Below are positions 14,574-22,670 of a stretch of 24,267 nucleotides of DNA, piece after piece. This DNA comes from CAZBDU01 sp964490725 (lineage in GTDB: Bacteria; Spirochaetota; Spirochaetia; SZUA-6; DRHE01). The stretch covers positions 1 to 24,267 of the forward strand of contig CAZBDU010000086.1 of NCBI GenBank assembly GCA_964490725.1, in the 5' to 3' direction. The stretch's first letter is position 1. The number at the start of each line of letters is the position of its first letter. Under the pieces are notes generated by a model. The model was not told the DNA's origin. It did not search any database and saw only the letters and a list, made by a program, of their open reading frames with translations. The position numbers were made by a program, and so were the translations under genes.

Positions 14574-14741
14574 TCCTACCGTGCCTTCGATCGTTGCCTG
14601 GAGATGATGGCCGCAGGGCAGATCGACGCCGGCGCTCTGGTGGATCTGACGCTGCCCCTGCGGGAGTACCGCACGGCGCTGGCCAGCCTCCGCGAGGCAA
14701 AGGCAGGGACCTTCAAGGCGGTGCTGACGCCGCGTCCCTGA
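14574..14741 (+). pseudogene. 3' end of a zinc-type alcohol dehydrogenase (MDR family)
   Basis: An open frame abutting the RHH remnant reads SYRAFDRCLEMMAAGQIDAG, then ALVDLTLPLREYRTALASLR and EAKAGTFKAVLTPRP, ending TGA at 14739-14741. This is the typical C-terminus of medium-chain dehydrogenases of the sorbitol or threonine dehydrogenase type (the last helix and strand of the catalytic domain). The other about 290 residues are not in the window. It is a truncated remnant, not a small gene. From 14742 to 14878 only the leader of the next gene is present. Confidence 0.65.
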
Positions 14742-14878
14742 GGCGCAGGCCCGCGTTTTGGGCCTCACACGCCCTCTCAAGAATGGAAGCTTCGCGCCGG
14801 GCAGGCGCCTTCCTTGTCGATTTCGGCCGGTCCCATTCGATTACAAATCAGAACAGAAGCCGAAGCGAGGAGGAAAAG

Positions 14879-15742
14879 ATGAACAACCAAGCAAACGCCG
14901 CGCAGGCGCCGGCCAAGAACGGCCATGTGCCCGTCAACGGCGTACGCTATTACTTCGAAATCCGCGGCAATGGCGATCCGCTGCTGCTCCTGCACGGGGG
15001 GCTCGGGTCGATCGGGATGTTCGGTCCGGTGCTGGCGGAGCTCGCCGGGGCGCGCCAGGTGATCGGAGTCGATCTCCACGGCCACGGGCGCACGACGCTG
15101 GGCGACCGGGAGATCAGCTTCACGGATATGGGTGACGACATGGCGACTCTGCTGGAGAAGCTCGGCTACAGGCAGGTCGACGTGCTCGGCTACTCACTGG
15201 GTGGCGGCGTCGCGTTCCGGCTCGCAGTGCAGCATCCGCAGATGGTGTGCCGTCTCGTTCTGGTTTCGGCCGGATTCGCCCAGGATGGTTTCTATCCTGA
15301 AATGCTGCCGCAGCAGGCGCAGCTCAGCGGCGAGATGGCCGACCAGATGAAGGACACGCCTATGTACCGGTCCTACGCGGCGATCGCGCCCCAGCCGGAA
15401 GACTTCCCCAGGCTGCTCGACCGGATGGGCGCCCTCATGCGCAGGCCCTACGACTGGTCGCCGGAGGTCAAGAAGCTCACCATGCCTGTCATGCTCATCT
15501 ATGGAGACAGCGACATGTTCCGCCCCGAGCACATCGTCCGCTTCTACCAGCTACTGGGCGGGGGCCTGAGGGACGCCGGCTGGATGCGCAAGAACATGTC
15601 ACAGAACCGTCTCGCGATCCTGCCCGACCTGACCCATTACGAGATGTTCATGTCGCCCACATTGGCCGCCACCGCCCTGCCCTTCCTCGACGGACGGAGC
15701 GGGACCAAGAGCTGGGCCGAGCAGGTGAACCAAGGGAAGTGA
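14879..15742 (+). CDS. Alpha/beta hydrolase
   Basis: 287 residues, ATG at 14879 with GAGGAGGAAAAG upstream. The longer open frame to the left runs through unrelated remnants. LLLLHGGLGSI at 36-46 gives the oxyanion hole, GYSLGGG at 104-110 the nucleophile Ser106, IYGDSDMF at 207-214 the acid (Asp210 or 212) and THYEMF at 252-257 the catalytic His253. The family includes esterases, lactonases and haloperoxidase-like enzymes; the substrate cannot be told. No signal peptide, so cytoplasmic. A hairpin 13 nt downstream separates it from the VOC gene, with which it may be co-transcribed. Confidence 0.88.
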   Translation: MNNQANAAQAPAKNGHVPVNGVRYYFEIRGNGDPLLLLHGGLGSIGMFGPVLAELAGARQVIGVDLHGHGRTTLGDREISFTDMGDDMATLLEKLGYRQVDVLGYSLGGGVAFRLAVQHPQMVCRLVLVSAGFAQDGFYPEMLPQQAQLSGEMADQMKDTPMYRSYAAIAPQPEDFPRLLDRMGALMRRPYDWSPEVKKLTMPVMLIYGDSDMFRPEHIVRFYQLLGGGLRDAGWMRKNMSQNRLAILPDLTHYEMFMSPTLAATALPFLDGRSGTKSWAEQVNQGK

Positions 15743-15755
15743 GGAGGAGACCCAA

Positions 15756-15779
15756 GCTTGCCGAACGGAGACGGCAAGC
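15756..15779 (+). terminator. Hairpin between hydrolase and VOC gene
   Basis: GCTTGCCG and CGGCAAGC make a perfect 8-bp stem with an 8-nt loop, followed by GTTAAGTTTTGG. The T-run is short, so it may be a weak terminator or attenuator. Confidence 0.45.
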
Positions 15780-15810
15780 GTTAAGTTTTGGCACCAAAGG
15801 AGAGAAAGGT

Positions 15811-16722
15811 ATGTCTGCGCAGAAAATTGTTCCCCATCTGTGGTTCGACAAGCAGGCCAAGGAGGCGGCGGAGCTATACACCTCGCTCTTCCCTGAATCC
15901 AGAATCACGAATGTTACTACGCTTCATGATACACCGTCGGGAGATACGGATGCAGTAAGTCTCAGAATCTGGGGCTGCCGGTTTCAAGCCATCAGCGCCG
16001 GCCCATTGTTCAGGTTCAATCCATCCATTTCGTTTATGGTGAACTTTGACCCCTCGCGGGACAAGGACGCCAGAACCAGGCTCGACTCCGTTTGGGGGAA
16101 GCTTGGGGACGGCGGGAAGGTCCTGATGCCCATAGACAAGTACCCATTCAGTGAGCGCTATGGTTGGGTACAGGACAGATATGGCCTTTCCTGGCAACTG
16201 ATCCTCACCAACCCCGAGGGAGAGGAGCGGCCGCCGATCGTTCCGTTCTTCATGTTCGTGGGAGATCTGGCCGGCAGAGCGGAAGAAGCAAGTGATTTCT
16301 ATCTGTCAGTATTCAAGGACACGAGCCGCGGCGCCATCGCTCGCTATCCGGCCGGCATGGATCCGGAGAAGGAAGGCACAGTCATGTTCACCGACTTCAC
16401 ACTCGAAGGACAGTGGTTTGCAGCCCTGGACAGCGCACACGAGCACAACTTTGCCTTCAACGAAGCGATTTCGCTGATCGTGAACTGCAAGGATCAGGAA
16501 GAAATCGACTACTTCTGGGAAAAGCTTTCCGCGGTGCCCGGAGCCGAACAGTGCGGCTGGCTCAAAGACAAGTACGGCGTCTCCTGGCAGATTGTCCCAA
16601 CCGCGATGGATGAAATGATGAGCAAAGGCACCCCAGAGCAGATTGACCGCGTAACCCAAACCTTCTTGCCGATGAAGAAGCTTGACCTTTCCAAGCTGAA
16701 GGAAGCCTTCGAGGGCAAGTAG
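15811..16722 (+). CDS. Two-domain VOC/PhnB-like protein
   Basis: 303 residues, ATG at 15811; AAAGGAGAG lies 8-15 nt upstream. Two homologous halves begin PHLWFDKQAKEAAELYTSLF (about residue 8) and VPFFMFVGDLAGRAEEASDF (about 149). Each continues to a GWVQDRYGLSWQL or GWLKDKYGVSWQI motif, so the gene is an internal duplication of the PhnB-like VOC domain (once annotated 3-demethylubiquinone-9 methyltransferase). VOC proteins bind a metal and act in isomerisation, dioxygenation or resistance; function here is unknown. Such genes are common in accessory DNA. Confidence 0.85.
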   Translation: MSAQKIVPHLWFDKQAKEAAELYTSLFPESRITNVTTLHDTPSGDTDAVSLRIWGCRFQAISAGPLFRFNPSISFMVNFDPSRDKDARTRLDSVWGKLGDGGKVLMPIDKYPFSERYGWVQDRYGLSWQLILTNPEGEERPPIVPFFMFVGDLAGRAEEASDFYLSVFKDTSRGAIARYPAGMDPEKEGTVMFTDFTLEGQWFAALDSAHEHNFAFNEAISLIVNCKDQEEIDYFWEKLSAVPGAEQCGWLKDKYGVSWQIVPTAMDEMMSKGTPEQIDRVTQTFLPMKKLDLSKLKEAFEGK

Positions 16723-16723
16723 C

Positions 16724-16936
16724 CAGGCCGCATCGCGTCTGAAGTACAGGACAGACCGTGTCGTCGCCGAAGCGCCGCTGCCGGGCGCCTCCTGGGTCGA
16801 AGGATATCCGCACAACAAGCCCGAAGACACCGACGCCGGGCACTTCCGGGGTCCCAGAGCAATGTGTGACGCGTTCGGGTTCGAGCGGGTTATTGTGGGG
16901 GAGCGAGCCTCCGTCGTGCGCCGCTCGGTCCCGTGA
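16724..16936 (+). pseudogene. 3' end of a GNAT acetyltransferase
   Basis: Immediately after the VOC stop, 70 codons in one frame include VEGYPHNKPEDTDAGHFRGP and then RAMCDAFGFERVIVGERAS, VVRRSVP and TGA. This matches the C-terminus of GNAT N-acetyltransferases (VEGYP, then G..xMyxxxGFexV, xVVRR). The acetyl-CoA-binding part and any start are missing. A truncated remnant. Bases 16937-17041 hold nothing I recognise. Confidence 0.6.
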
Positions 16937-17041
16937 GGCCAGGTCCCCATCATCCAGCAGCGGACAATTGACATCCCCCCCGGACCTGCTCCACCGTTGG
17001 GCATTCTCTGCGCAGCCGGCCGCGGGTTAGCGCGTCCATCT

Positions 17042-17070
17042 TCGCCCATTACGACGTGATGGCGTATATT
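17042..17070 (+). promoter_or_regulatory. Promoter of small methyltransferase, leaderless spacing
   Basis: TATATT at 17065-17070 ends six bases before the ATG, so +1 would be the A of the start codon. The -35 region (TTCGCC or TCGCCC, 17-18 nt upstream) is poor. Confidence 0.45.
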
Positions 17071-17076
17071 GAGATC

Positions 17077-17667
17077 ATGAGTGAAGCAGTCGTCTTCTTC
17101 GATTCGGCCTACCGGGGCAAGCCTCCGTGGGATATCGGGCGCCCCCAGGGAGAGTTCGTCCGGCTGGCGGAGGCGGGAGAGATTCGCGGTAGGGTGCTGG
17201 ATGCGGGATGCGGAACGGGGGAGAATGCCCTGTACCTGGCCGGCCGCGGGCTGGCGGTGTTGGGGATCGACGCGGCCCCCCGAGCCATCCGGAAAGCCCA
17301 AAGGAAGGCCCGCCGGCGCGGGATAGTCGCCGACTTCCTCGTGGCGGATGCGCTGGACCTTTCTGCCCTTCCGTACGGGTTCGACACCGTCATCGATTGC
17401 GGCCTGTTCCACGTGTTTTCCGATGAGGAGCGCCCGGTCTACGCCGCCAGCCTGCATTCGGCGCTGAACCCCGGCGGCCGGTATTTCATGATCTGCTTCA
17501 GTGAGCGTCAGACGGGAGCACAGGGGCCCAGGCGGGTCACCCAGGCGGAGATCCGGGCCACCTTCGGCGAAGGCTGGAGGGTCGACTCCATCGTGCCGGC
17601 GAAACTGGAAGCCGCGATAGAGCCGGGAGGCGCACAGGGGTGGCTGTCCTCCATCACACGCCTTTAG
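17077..17667 (+). CDS. Class I SAM-dependent methyltransferase, small
   Basis: 196 residues from ATG at 17077; upstream in-frame ATGs lie within the promoter. The N-terminus holds PPWDIGRPQGEF, diagnostic of a group of small methyltransferases related to TehB and thiopurine-type enzymes. Motif I is LDAGCGTGENALYLA at 41-55, then LGIDAAPRAI, a motif II stretch (ADALDLSALPYGFDTVIDCG) and LNPGGRYFMICFSE. The substrate is probably a small molecule. No Shine-Dalgarno sequence is visible. It ends 122 nt before the nmrA-like remnant. Confidence 0.85.
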   Translation: MSEAVVFFDSAYRGKPPWDIGRPQGEFVRLAEAGEIRGRVLDAGCGTGENALYLAGRGLAVLGIDAAPRAIRKAQRKARRRGIVADFLVADALDLSALPYGFDTVIDCGLFHVFSDEERPVYAASLHSALNPGGRYFMICFSERQTGAQGPRRVTQAEIRATFGEGWRVDSIVPAKLEAAIEPGGAQGWLSSITRL

Positions 17668-17789
17668 GCCGGCCTCAAGGGGCGAAGGTCGCGATTGCCG
17701 CCCGAGGCAGTGACACCGGAGGCGCCTTCGGCGCGGCCTGCGGACGCGCGCCGGGGATCGGATCGAGCGTCATCACAGGAGACAGGACC

Positions 17790-18122
17790 GTGAAGAGCAA
17801 GCTTGTTGTGGTCGTTGTTGGAGCCACGGGCAAACAGGGAGGCGCGGTGGCGAGGAGGCTCCTCGAGCGCGGCCACGAGGTGCGCGCCGTCACGCGAAAC
17901 CCGCACTCCGAAAAGGCGAAAGCGCTCGCCAGCGCGGGCGCGACGCTCGTCACCGCCTCACTGGAAGACACGGCGACACTTACAGAGGCGCTCGAAGGAG
18001 CCACTTCCCTCTTCGCGATGACCACGCCGTTTGGCGGCGCGGAGGCCGAGACCCGACAAGGGGTCTCCGCCGCCGAGGCGGCCAAGGCCGCAGGTGTGCA
18101 TCTCCTCTTCAACTCCGTCGGC
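17790..18122 (+). pseudogene. NmrA-like NAD(P)-binding protein, 5' part only
   Basis: GTG at 17790 has AGGAG about 9 nt upstream. About 110 codons read VKSKLVVVVVGATGKQGGAV (Rossmann GxxGxxG), then RRLLERGHEVRAVTRNP, ATLVTASLEDTATLTEAL and AKAAGVHLLFNSVG, a clean NmrA/TMR-type beginning. After FNSVG the next expected segment (SADRxTGIPHFxSK) is absent. The same frame continues open to 18464 but reads antisense to a transposase, so that half is meaningless. Normal length would be near 290 residues. Confidence 0.72.
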
Positions 18123-18508
18123 TACAACCGCGTGAAGAATGCCCTCCTGACGGTATACGCCTTCCGAGCGGCCGCAGCGGTCACCAGAGTGGACGTCGGT
18201 CTGGAGAAGATATGCGAACAACGCGTGTCCTTCCGGGATGAGCTGGACCTGCAAACCTTCCCTCTGCCCTGCAGGGCAGAGGGTATTGCGGTTCTCGAGA
18301 TCATAGATGTTTGGCCGGCTTCGCGCTGGCAGGACACGTGCACGGCCTCCACCTCAACGCCACAGCGCTCGCATACCCCGATGTGCCCAGGCTGCTCTTC
18401 CAGGCCGATCACCACTCGCTCACGCGGGCCCCACCGCTTACGCCCGATCCTACCAACTCGGTAGCCTTCCCATTCGCCCAGAAACTCGATATTCTGGTAC
18501 TGGTCCAT
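18122..18508 (-). pseudogene. Decayed ISL3-like transposase, N-terminal part
   Basis: From ATG at 18508 the minus strand reads IEFLGEWEGYRVGRIGRKRW, then RVVIGLEEQPGHIGVCERCG and VEVEAVHVSC. This resembles the N-terminus of ISL3-type transposases with its Cys-x-x-Cys zinc site. Below about 18330 the resemblance stops: the frame continues but with no transposase motifs, and a 24-nt palindrome lies inside it. The DDE catalytic region is missing. Upstream, 18541-18558 (GGAATTCC and GAAGAACC) may be the terminal repeat of the element. Family assignment is from memory of motifs. Confidence 0.5.
18260..18283. repeat. Perfect 24-nt palindrome
   Basis: Two 12-nt arms, CCCTCTGCCCTG and CAGGGCAGAGGG, with no loop. 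It lies inside the decayed transposase and does not fit its coding sequence. Confidence 0.85.
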
Positions 18509-18575
18509 CCGCTCGGCTACTCTGGCATGCTCTGTGCCCCGGAATTCCTAGAAGAACCTTTTTCCTTTTTTTCAG

Positions 18576-18761
18576 TGTGAAAGACCTCCTGCCGCTTCCG
18601 CTCGACCCAGTCACCCAAAGCGTGTACCGGCTGCGCGGAATCAACCTACTCCAGCGTCTGTCCGGGAAGCATTTTCAGGGTTTCGCAGATCAATATGAGG
18701 CCAAGCGCGCCATGATCGACGGGCGTTTCCGCATGAAGCGAGCACCGGGGTATCGATGGTA
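18576..18761. other. Intergenic, nothing recognised
   Basis: Between the presumed IS end and the moxR promoter. Short open frames on both strands have no recognisable motifs. A T-rich patch (18557-18573) borders it. Confidence 0.5.
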
Positions 18762-18799
18762 TGGAAATCACTCTCCTGGTTCACTATACTGCCGGCAGT
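18762..18799 (+). promoter_or_regulatory. Promoter and palindrome upstream of moxR
   Basis: TGGAAA (18762-18767), 17-nt spacer, TATACT (18785-18790). The perfect 12-nt palindrome ACTGCCGGCAGT (18788-18799) runs from the -10 box over the predicted start site, where a repressor could bind. The leader to moxR is about 73 nt. Confidence 0.55.
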
Positions 18800-18869
18800 G
18801 CCGAACGCCGCCGGATTCACATGAACTGCTTCGCGGAGGCGTCCTGAAGGCATCCAGGGAGGTGGCCCC

Positions 18870-19814
18870 TTGAAATGGGATAGCTGCCAGCGAATCTTGA
18901 AAAACATGGGCACCGTGATTGTGGGGAAGAGCGGGAGCATGGAGCTCCTCCTGGTGGCCCTGCTGGCCGATGGTCACGCACTGATCGAGGACGTACCCGG
19001 GGTTGGCAAGACCATGATGGCGAAATCCCTGGCCGTGAGCATCGGCGGCACCTTCAAGCGTGTACAGTTCACCCCGGATCTGCTTCCCACGGACATAACG
19101 GGGTTCAACATCTTCAACCAGAAGACCGGGGAGTTCCAATTTCAACCGGGACCCGTTCTGTCCAATGTGCTGCTGGCAGATGAAATCAACAGGACCGTGC
19201 CCCGAACACAGTCAAGCCTGCTGGAGAGCATGGAAGAGCGTCAGGTAACGGTGGACGGACAAACGATCCCGCTGCCACATCCCTTCTTTGTAATCGCAAC
19301 CCAGAATCCCATCGAGCTGGAGGGAACCTTCTCGCTGCCGGAGGCGCAGCTCGATCGCTTCCTCCTCAAGGTCCATATCGACTACCCGGACAGGGATGAC
19401 GAGATGGCCATCCTCGAACGCTTCCAGGCGGATGATCCCCTCCATCGCCTGGAGGTTGTCGTGCAGCCTGAGGAGATAACAACGTTGCAGGAAGCACGGG
19501 CGGGGATTCATGTATCAGAGCCTGTGAGAGCATATGTAACCGATATCATACGGAATACGCGAACCCACCCCCTGCTCTGGATCGGCGCCAGCCCTCGCGC
19601 AACCCTGGCGTTGATGCGTGCTTCTCAGGCCCTGGCCGCCCTCCGGGGGCGTGAATACGTGCTGCCAGACGACGTGAAGAATCTGGTCCAGCCCGTGCTC
19701 TCCCATCGCCTGATTCTGAAGGAAAGGGAGCGGGCGAGAGGCCAGGGAGCCGGCGATATCCTTGAAGAGATTGTGGCAGGGGTACCGGTGCCTCCCAAGA
19801 TCGACGTCCCGTGA
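18870..19814 (+). CDS. MoxR-family AAA+ ATPase
   Basis: 314 residues from TTG at 18870, with GGGAGGTG about 8 nt upstream. Walker A is DVPGVGKT at 41-48, Walker B LLADEINR at 101-108, sensor 1 VIATQNPIELEGTFSLPEAQ near 148-167, followed by LDRFLLK; the C-terminal lid has LWIGASPRATLAL and YVLPDDVKNLVQPVLSHRL. MoxR ATPases act as chaperones that help insert metals or assemble complexes, typically with DUF58/VWA proteins. It is the first gene of a three-gene operon; the next start is 14 nt after its stop. Confidence 0.92.
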   Translation: MKWDSCQRILKNMGTVIVGKSGSMELLLVALLADGHALIEDVPGVGKTMMAKSLAVSIGGTFKRVQFTPDLLPTDITGFNIFNQKTGEFQFQPGPVLSNVLLADEINRTVPRTQSSLLESMEERQVTVDGQTIPLPHPFFVIATQNPIELEGTFSLPEAQLDRFLLKVHIDYPDRDDEMAILERFQADDPLHRLEVVVQPEEITTLQEARAGIHVSEPVRAYVTDIIRNTRTHPLLWIGASPRATLALMRASQALAALRGREYVLPDDVKNLVQPVLSHRLILKERERARGQGAGDILEEIVAGVPVPPKIDVP

Positions 19815-19827
19815 GGTCAAGAGGCGG

Positions 19828-21021
19828 ATGGAGCAGCGACTTCCGAGCTTCTTTTCGCACCCGGTGGTGCTCTGTGTCGTCGGACTGATCTCCATCGGCG
19901 CTCTTCTCGGTCATCAGCGGGAGCTGATGATCCTCGCCCTCCTGGTCGAAGCCCTTATGGGCGTGACGTTTCTGTGGAGCCGCTTCGCAGCCAGGCGCGT
20001 AGTTTGTGAGCTTTCGGTCGACCGGGGGAGAGTATACCCCGATGAGCCGCTCGCGCTGACAGGGGCGGTGAAAAACGAAAAGCGGCTACCCGTTCATTTC
20101 ACCCTCAGCCTGACCCCGAGCGATATCATTCATGCGGCGCCGCAACAGCCGGGCATGGAGTGCTCTGGTGGCCTGCTCGGATTTCAGCAGGCGCAATTCA
20201 CATGGAGATTCATCGCGCGAAAGCGGGGCATTCATACGTTCGGTCCACCCAAGGTGACGGTCGGTGATCTTCTGGGTTATTACAGGAGGGAGATTCCCGC
20301 CGGTGAACATCTCCAGATCGTCGTGTTCCCGCGTTTGGTGCAGCTGAAGCCGTTCGATCTTTTTCGAAAGGATCTCTTCGGAGCTAGCGGAACCTCAGGC
20401 ATGGTTCCCGATCCGTTGTACATCATAGGAACGAGAGACTACCAGGTTGGACATCCTGCGAGGTATATACACTGGAAGGCAAGCGCCCGGCGCTCCCGCT
20501 TGCAGGAGAAAGTCTGCGAACCCTCATTCCAGGAGAAACTCCTGTTCGTCATTCAGGTGGACGGATTCATAGCAAACCACGACGAGGAGGCCTTCGAGCG
20601 CACTCTGGAGGTGGTTGCTTCCCTGTCGCTGCGGGCGCAGAGCGACGGCCTTCCGGTCGGGCTTGCGGCCAACGCCGTGGGCCACAGAGGCGCGCCGGTG
20701 ATGCATCCGCCCGCCGGAAGCCCGCGTCGGCTTACGGCGCTGATGGAAACCCTGGCCGGAATGAAGATGAAGGCGGCGGGCGACATCGCCTCGGCCATGG
20801 AGTCGCTTGTACCGCTGCCCTGGGGTATGAGCTGCCTGCTGTTCTGCCACCGCCAAAACGACGAGGCGGCCCTGCTGGCCGGGTCGCTGGGCCGTCGCAA
20901 CATTCCTTCCGCCATGGTTGTTTGCGACCCCAAGGCGCCCCGGGACAGGTTTGCGGAGGTGGAGGGGGCCCGGACTTGCGTGCTGGCTGAGCTCTACGAT
21001 CCCGAGGGAGAAATCCCTTGA
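19828..21021 (+). CDS. DUF58 domain membrane-anchored protein
   Basis: 397 residues from ATG at 19828, GAGG five bases upstream. Two N-terminal hydrophobic helices (VVLCVVGLISIGALLG, LMILALLVEALMGVTFLW) anchor it. Then an Ig-like beta region, and the DUF58 core with GTRDYQVGHPARYIHWKASA near residues 211-230, the signature that normally reads REYxxGDxxRxIxWKxxAR. The C-terminal part resembles a VWA-type fold (LLFVIQVDG). It is a usual partner of MoxR ATPases. Its TGA overlaps the next start (TTGA). Confidence 0.88.
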   Translation: MEQRLPSFFSHPVVLCVVGLISIGALLGHQRELMILALLVEALMGVTFLWSRFAARRVVCELSVDRGRVYPDEPLALTGAVKNEKRLPVHFTLSLTPSDIIHAAPQQPGMECSGGLLGFQQAQFTWRFIARKRGIHTFGPPKVTVGDLLGYYRREIPAGEHLQIVVFPRLVQLKPFDLFRKDLFGASGTSGMVPDPLYIIGTRDYQVGHPARYIHWKASARRSRLQEKVCEPSFQEKLLFVIQVDGFIANHDEEAFERTLEVVASLSLRAQSDGLPVGLAANAVGHRGAPVMHPPAGSPRRLTALMETLAGMKMKAAGDIASAMESLVPLPWGMSCLLFCHRQNDEAALLAGSLGRRNIPSAMVVCDPKAPRDRFAEVEGARTCVLAELYDPEGEIP

Positions 21022-22418
21022 GCAGCGGCCGCCAAGGCGCATTGACGGTTGTAGCCGGATGCATGGATCTGGCCTGGTTGTACGCGTGGGCGGTATTCAC
21101 CACCTCGCCGCTCATGCCCACCGTTTCACTGCCGGCCTGCGCCGCGACGTTCTGGCTGGCTGCCGTAACGACGCGGCTCGTTATGAGCAGGGGCTGGCGC
21201 GTGGTTGCGGTGCGCCTCCTACAGGCGGCAGTGTTTCTCCTGGGTGTGCTGCTCGTTCTCCACGGCACCCTGGTCGTGAGTCATTCAATCTGGCGCGTCG
21301 GGAAGTGGCTCAAAATGCTGGGAGCCTGGGATGTGACCTTTCCGAGACTCAGGCTTGCTCTTCTGTGCTTTTGGGTCTTCTGCATTTGGGCGGGAGGGGT
21401 AAAGCTTTGCCGGCGGCCTCTGGACTACCTCTCCGTTACAGCCCGCTTCGACCTGGGGGTCGGTGCGTTCTTCACACTCCTTCTGATTCAGTTCTTGATC
21501 CGCGTGAAGTTCGGAGCAGACCTGGGTCGGGACACGATCGGGTACCCGATGATGTTCTTCATCATTTTCGGCGTCTTCGGCGTGGGCCTCGCGCGCAGCC
21601 GACCGAGCGCGGGATTGAGCTTCCCGGATCGATACCGGGGAGCGGGAATGCTGCTGGGGTTTGCCGTGCTCCTGCCGCTCGCCGGAACTGCAGCCGGCCT
21701 GGTGATTCTCGCATACTTCTCCAGGGCTGCCGGAACGGCAATTGCCGGGATGAGAGTCACGAGTACCTGGATCTCGCGAGCGCTGAGCAGCATCATCAAG
21801 TTCATCTTCAAACCCCTGGCTACCAGCATCGTGCCTGTGAGCGCGGGCGCCACCGATGCGCCTCCCGCGACGGTTCCCGAAGCGAGCGGCCGGCTGCCCA
21901 TTCTGGGCACAATCCTGCTGTGGTTGGTGTTGGGGCTGATGGGCGCTGTCACCCTTTATCTGGCGGCAAAGGGGATCGCCTATGTCATCCGCAGGCTCTT
22001 CAGCAGAATCGGGAGCTCGAGGCTTTTCGTTGCCGGGTTTTCGCTGCCCTTGGATAGCTGGCTTGCCGCCTTGCATGCCTTGTTTCTTTTTCTTTTCAAA
22101 AGGCGCAACGCCCTGGGTGTTGTGGAGCTGTACACCCAGATGGTGGAGTGGGGCCACAGAAGCGGGATTCCACGGAAGGTATGCGAAACCCCGCTTGAGT
22201 ATGGAGCGCGTCTGAGCGGACGATTTCCCGAAGCCGGCCGGGAGTTCGGGACAATCGTTGCCGCCTTCAATCTGACCGTTTACGGCGATTCGTCGGAGGA
22301 GCAGGCCGGACTGCTGGACGCACGCGGCGCGTGGCGCAAGCTGCTGCGCCTCTGGCTCTGGATGGCTCACTTGAGATCGCTGCTGAGAGCGCGAAAGAAT
22401 CGCTCATGCGAACCATGA
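21018..22418 (+). CDS. Multi-spanning membrane protein with C-terminal DUF4129
   Basis: 466 residues from TTG at 21018, overlapping the DUF58 stop; GGGAG precedes it. About eight hydrophobic segments fill residues 5-320, among them FWLAAVTTRLV, LLGVLLVLHGTLVV, MMFFIIFGVFGVGLA and LLWLVLGLMGAVTLYLA. From about residue 370 comes ELYTQMVEWGHRSG, TPLEYGARLSGRFPEAG and FNLTVYG, the DUF4129 pattern. In many genomes this domain ends the transglutaminase-like protein TgpA beside MoxR and DUF58. Here the transglutaminase domain is absent. The operon is complete at its 3' end. Confidence 0.8.
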   Translation: MSSGRQGALTVVAGCMDLAWLYAWAVFTTSPLMPTVSLPACAATFWLAAVTTRLVMSRGWRVVAVRLLQAAVFLLGVLLVLHGTLVVSHSIWRVGKWLKMLGAWDVTFPRLRLALLCFWVFCIWAGGVKLCRRPLDYLSVTARFDLGVGAFFTLLLIQFLIRVKFGADLGRDTIGYPMMFFIIFGVFGVGLARSRPSAGLSFPDRYRGAGMLLGFAVLLPLAGTAAGLVILAYFSRAAGTAIAGMRVTSTWISRALSSIIKFIFKPLATSIVPVSAGATDAPPATVPEASGRLPILGTILLWLVLGLMGAVTLYLAAKGIAYVIRRLFSRIGSSRLFVAGFSLPLDSWLAALHALFLFLFKRRNALGVVELYTQMVEWGHRSGIPRKVCETPLEYGARLSGRFPEAGREFGTIVAAFNLTVYGDSSEEQAGLLDARGAWRKLLRLWLWMAHLRSLLRARKNRSCEP

Positions 22419-22602
22419 GCTGCCCGCGCACGCGATACGACTGGCGGAATACTTCGGCTCGATTATCGAGGCGACCGGTGTCCCGTTTGCGGCGACAGGG
22501 ATCACATCAGGAACTGGAAAAGGACCCGATGGGACCCTCAGAGCAAACCGAGCCCATCCGGTCCGCACTTGGAATCGGGAAATCGATATCATGATCGGCT
22601 GA
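22405..22602 (+). pseudogene. Fragment of an unidentified small protein
   Basis: Overlapping the end of the DUF4129 gene, a frame reads HANHELPAHAIRLAEYFGSI, then IEATGVPFAATGITSG, ending TGA at 22600-22602. The ELPAHAIRLAEYFGSIIEAT string looks conserved and recalls a hypothetical family whose tail normally has more Cys motifs; I cannot name it. No start with a ribosome site is visible. Probably a truncated 3' or middle piece. Bases 22603-22670 hold nothing. Confidence 0.4.
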
Positions 22603-22670
22603 AGCTCTGGCCACAAACCACAGCCAATGTCTCCCATGGGTCCGGGCCTTTGCGTAGACATTCGCCGCGA

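Noticed and set aside
14417..15742. 441-residue start for the alpha/beta hydrolase
   Set aside because: The first 154 codons read antisense through the RHH remnant and out of frame through the dehydrogenase fragment; a strong SD precedes ATG at 14879.
17684..17705. A degenerate fourth tRNA-3' repeat (GCGAAGGTCGCG and ATTGCC)
   Set aside because: Only two short matches with the T-arm missing between them; it could be chance in GC-rich DNA.
17640..18464. Full-length 274-residue NmrA protein
   Set aside because: The second half has no NmrA features and is antisense to the transposase-like frame; the open frame is accidental.
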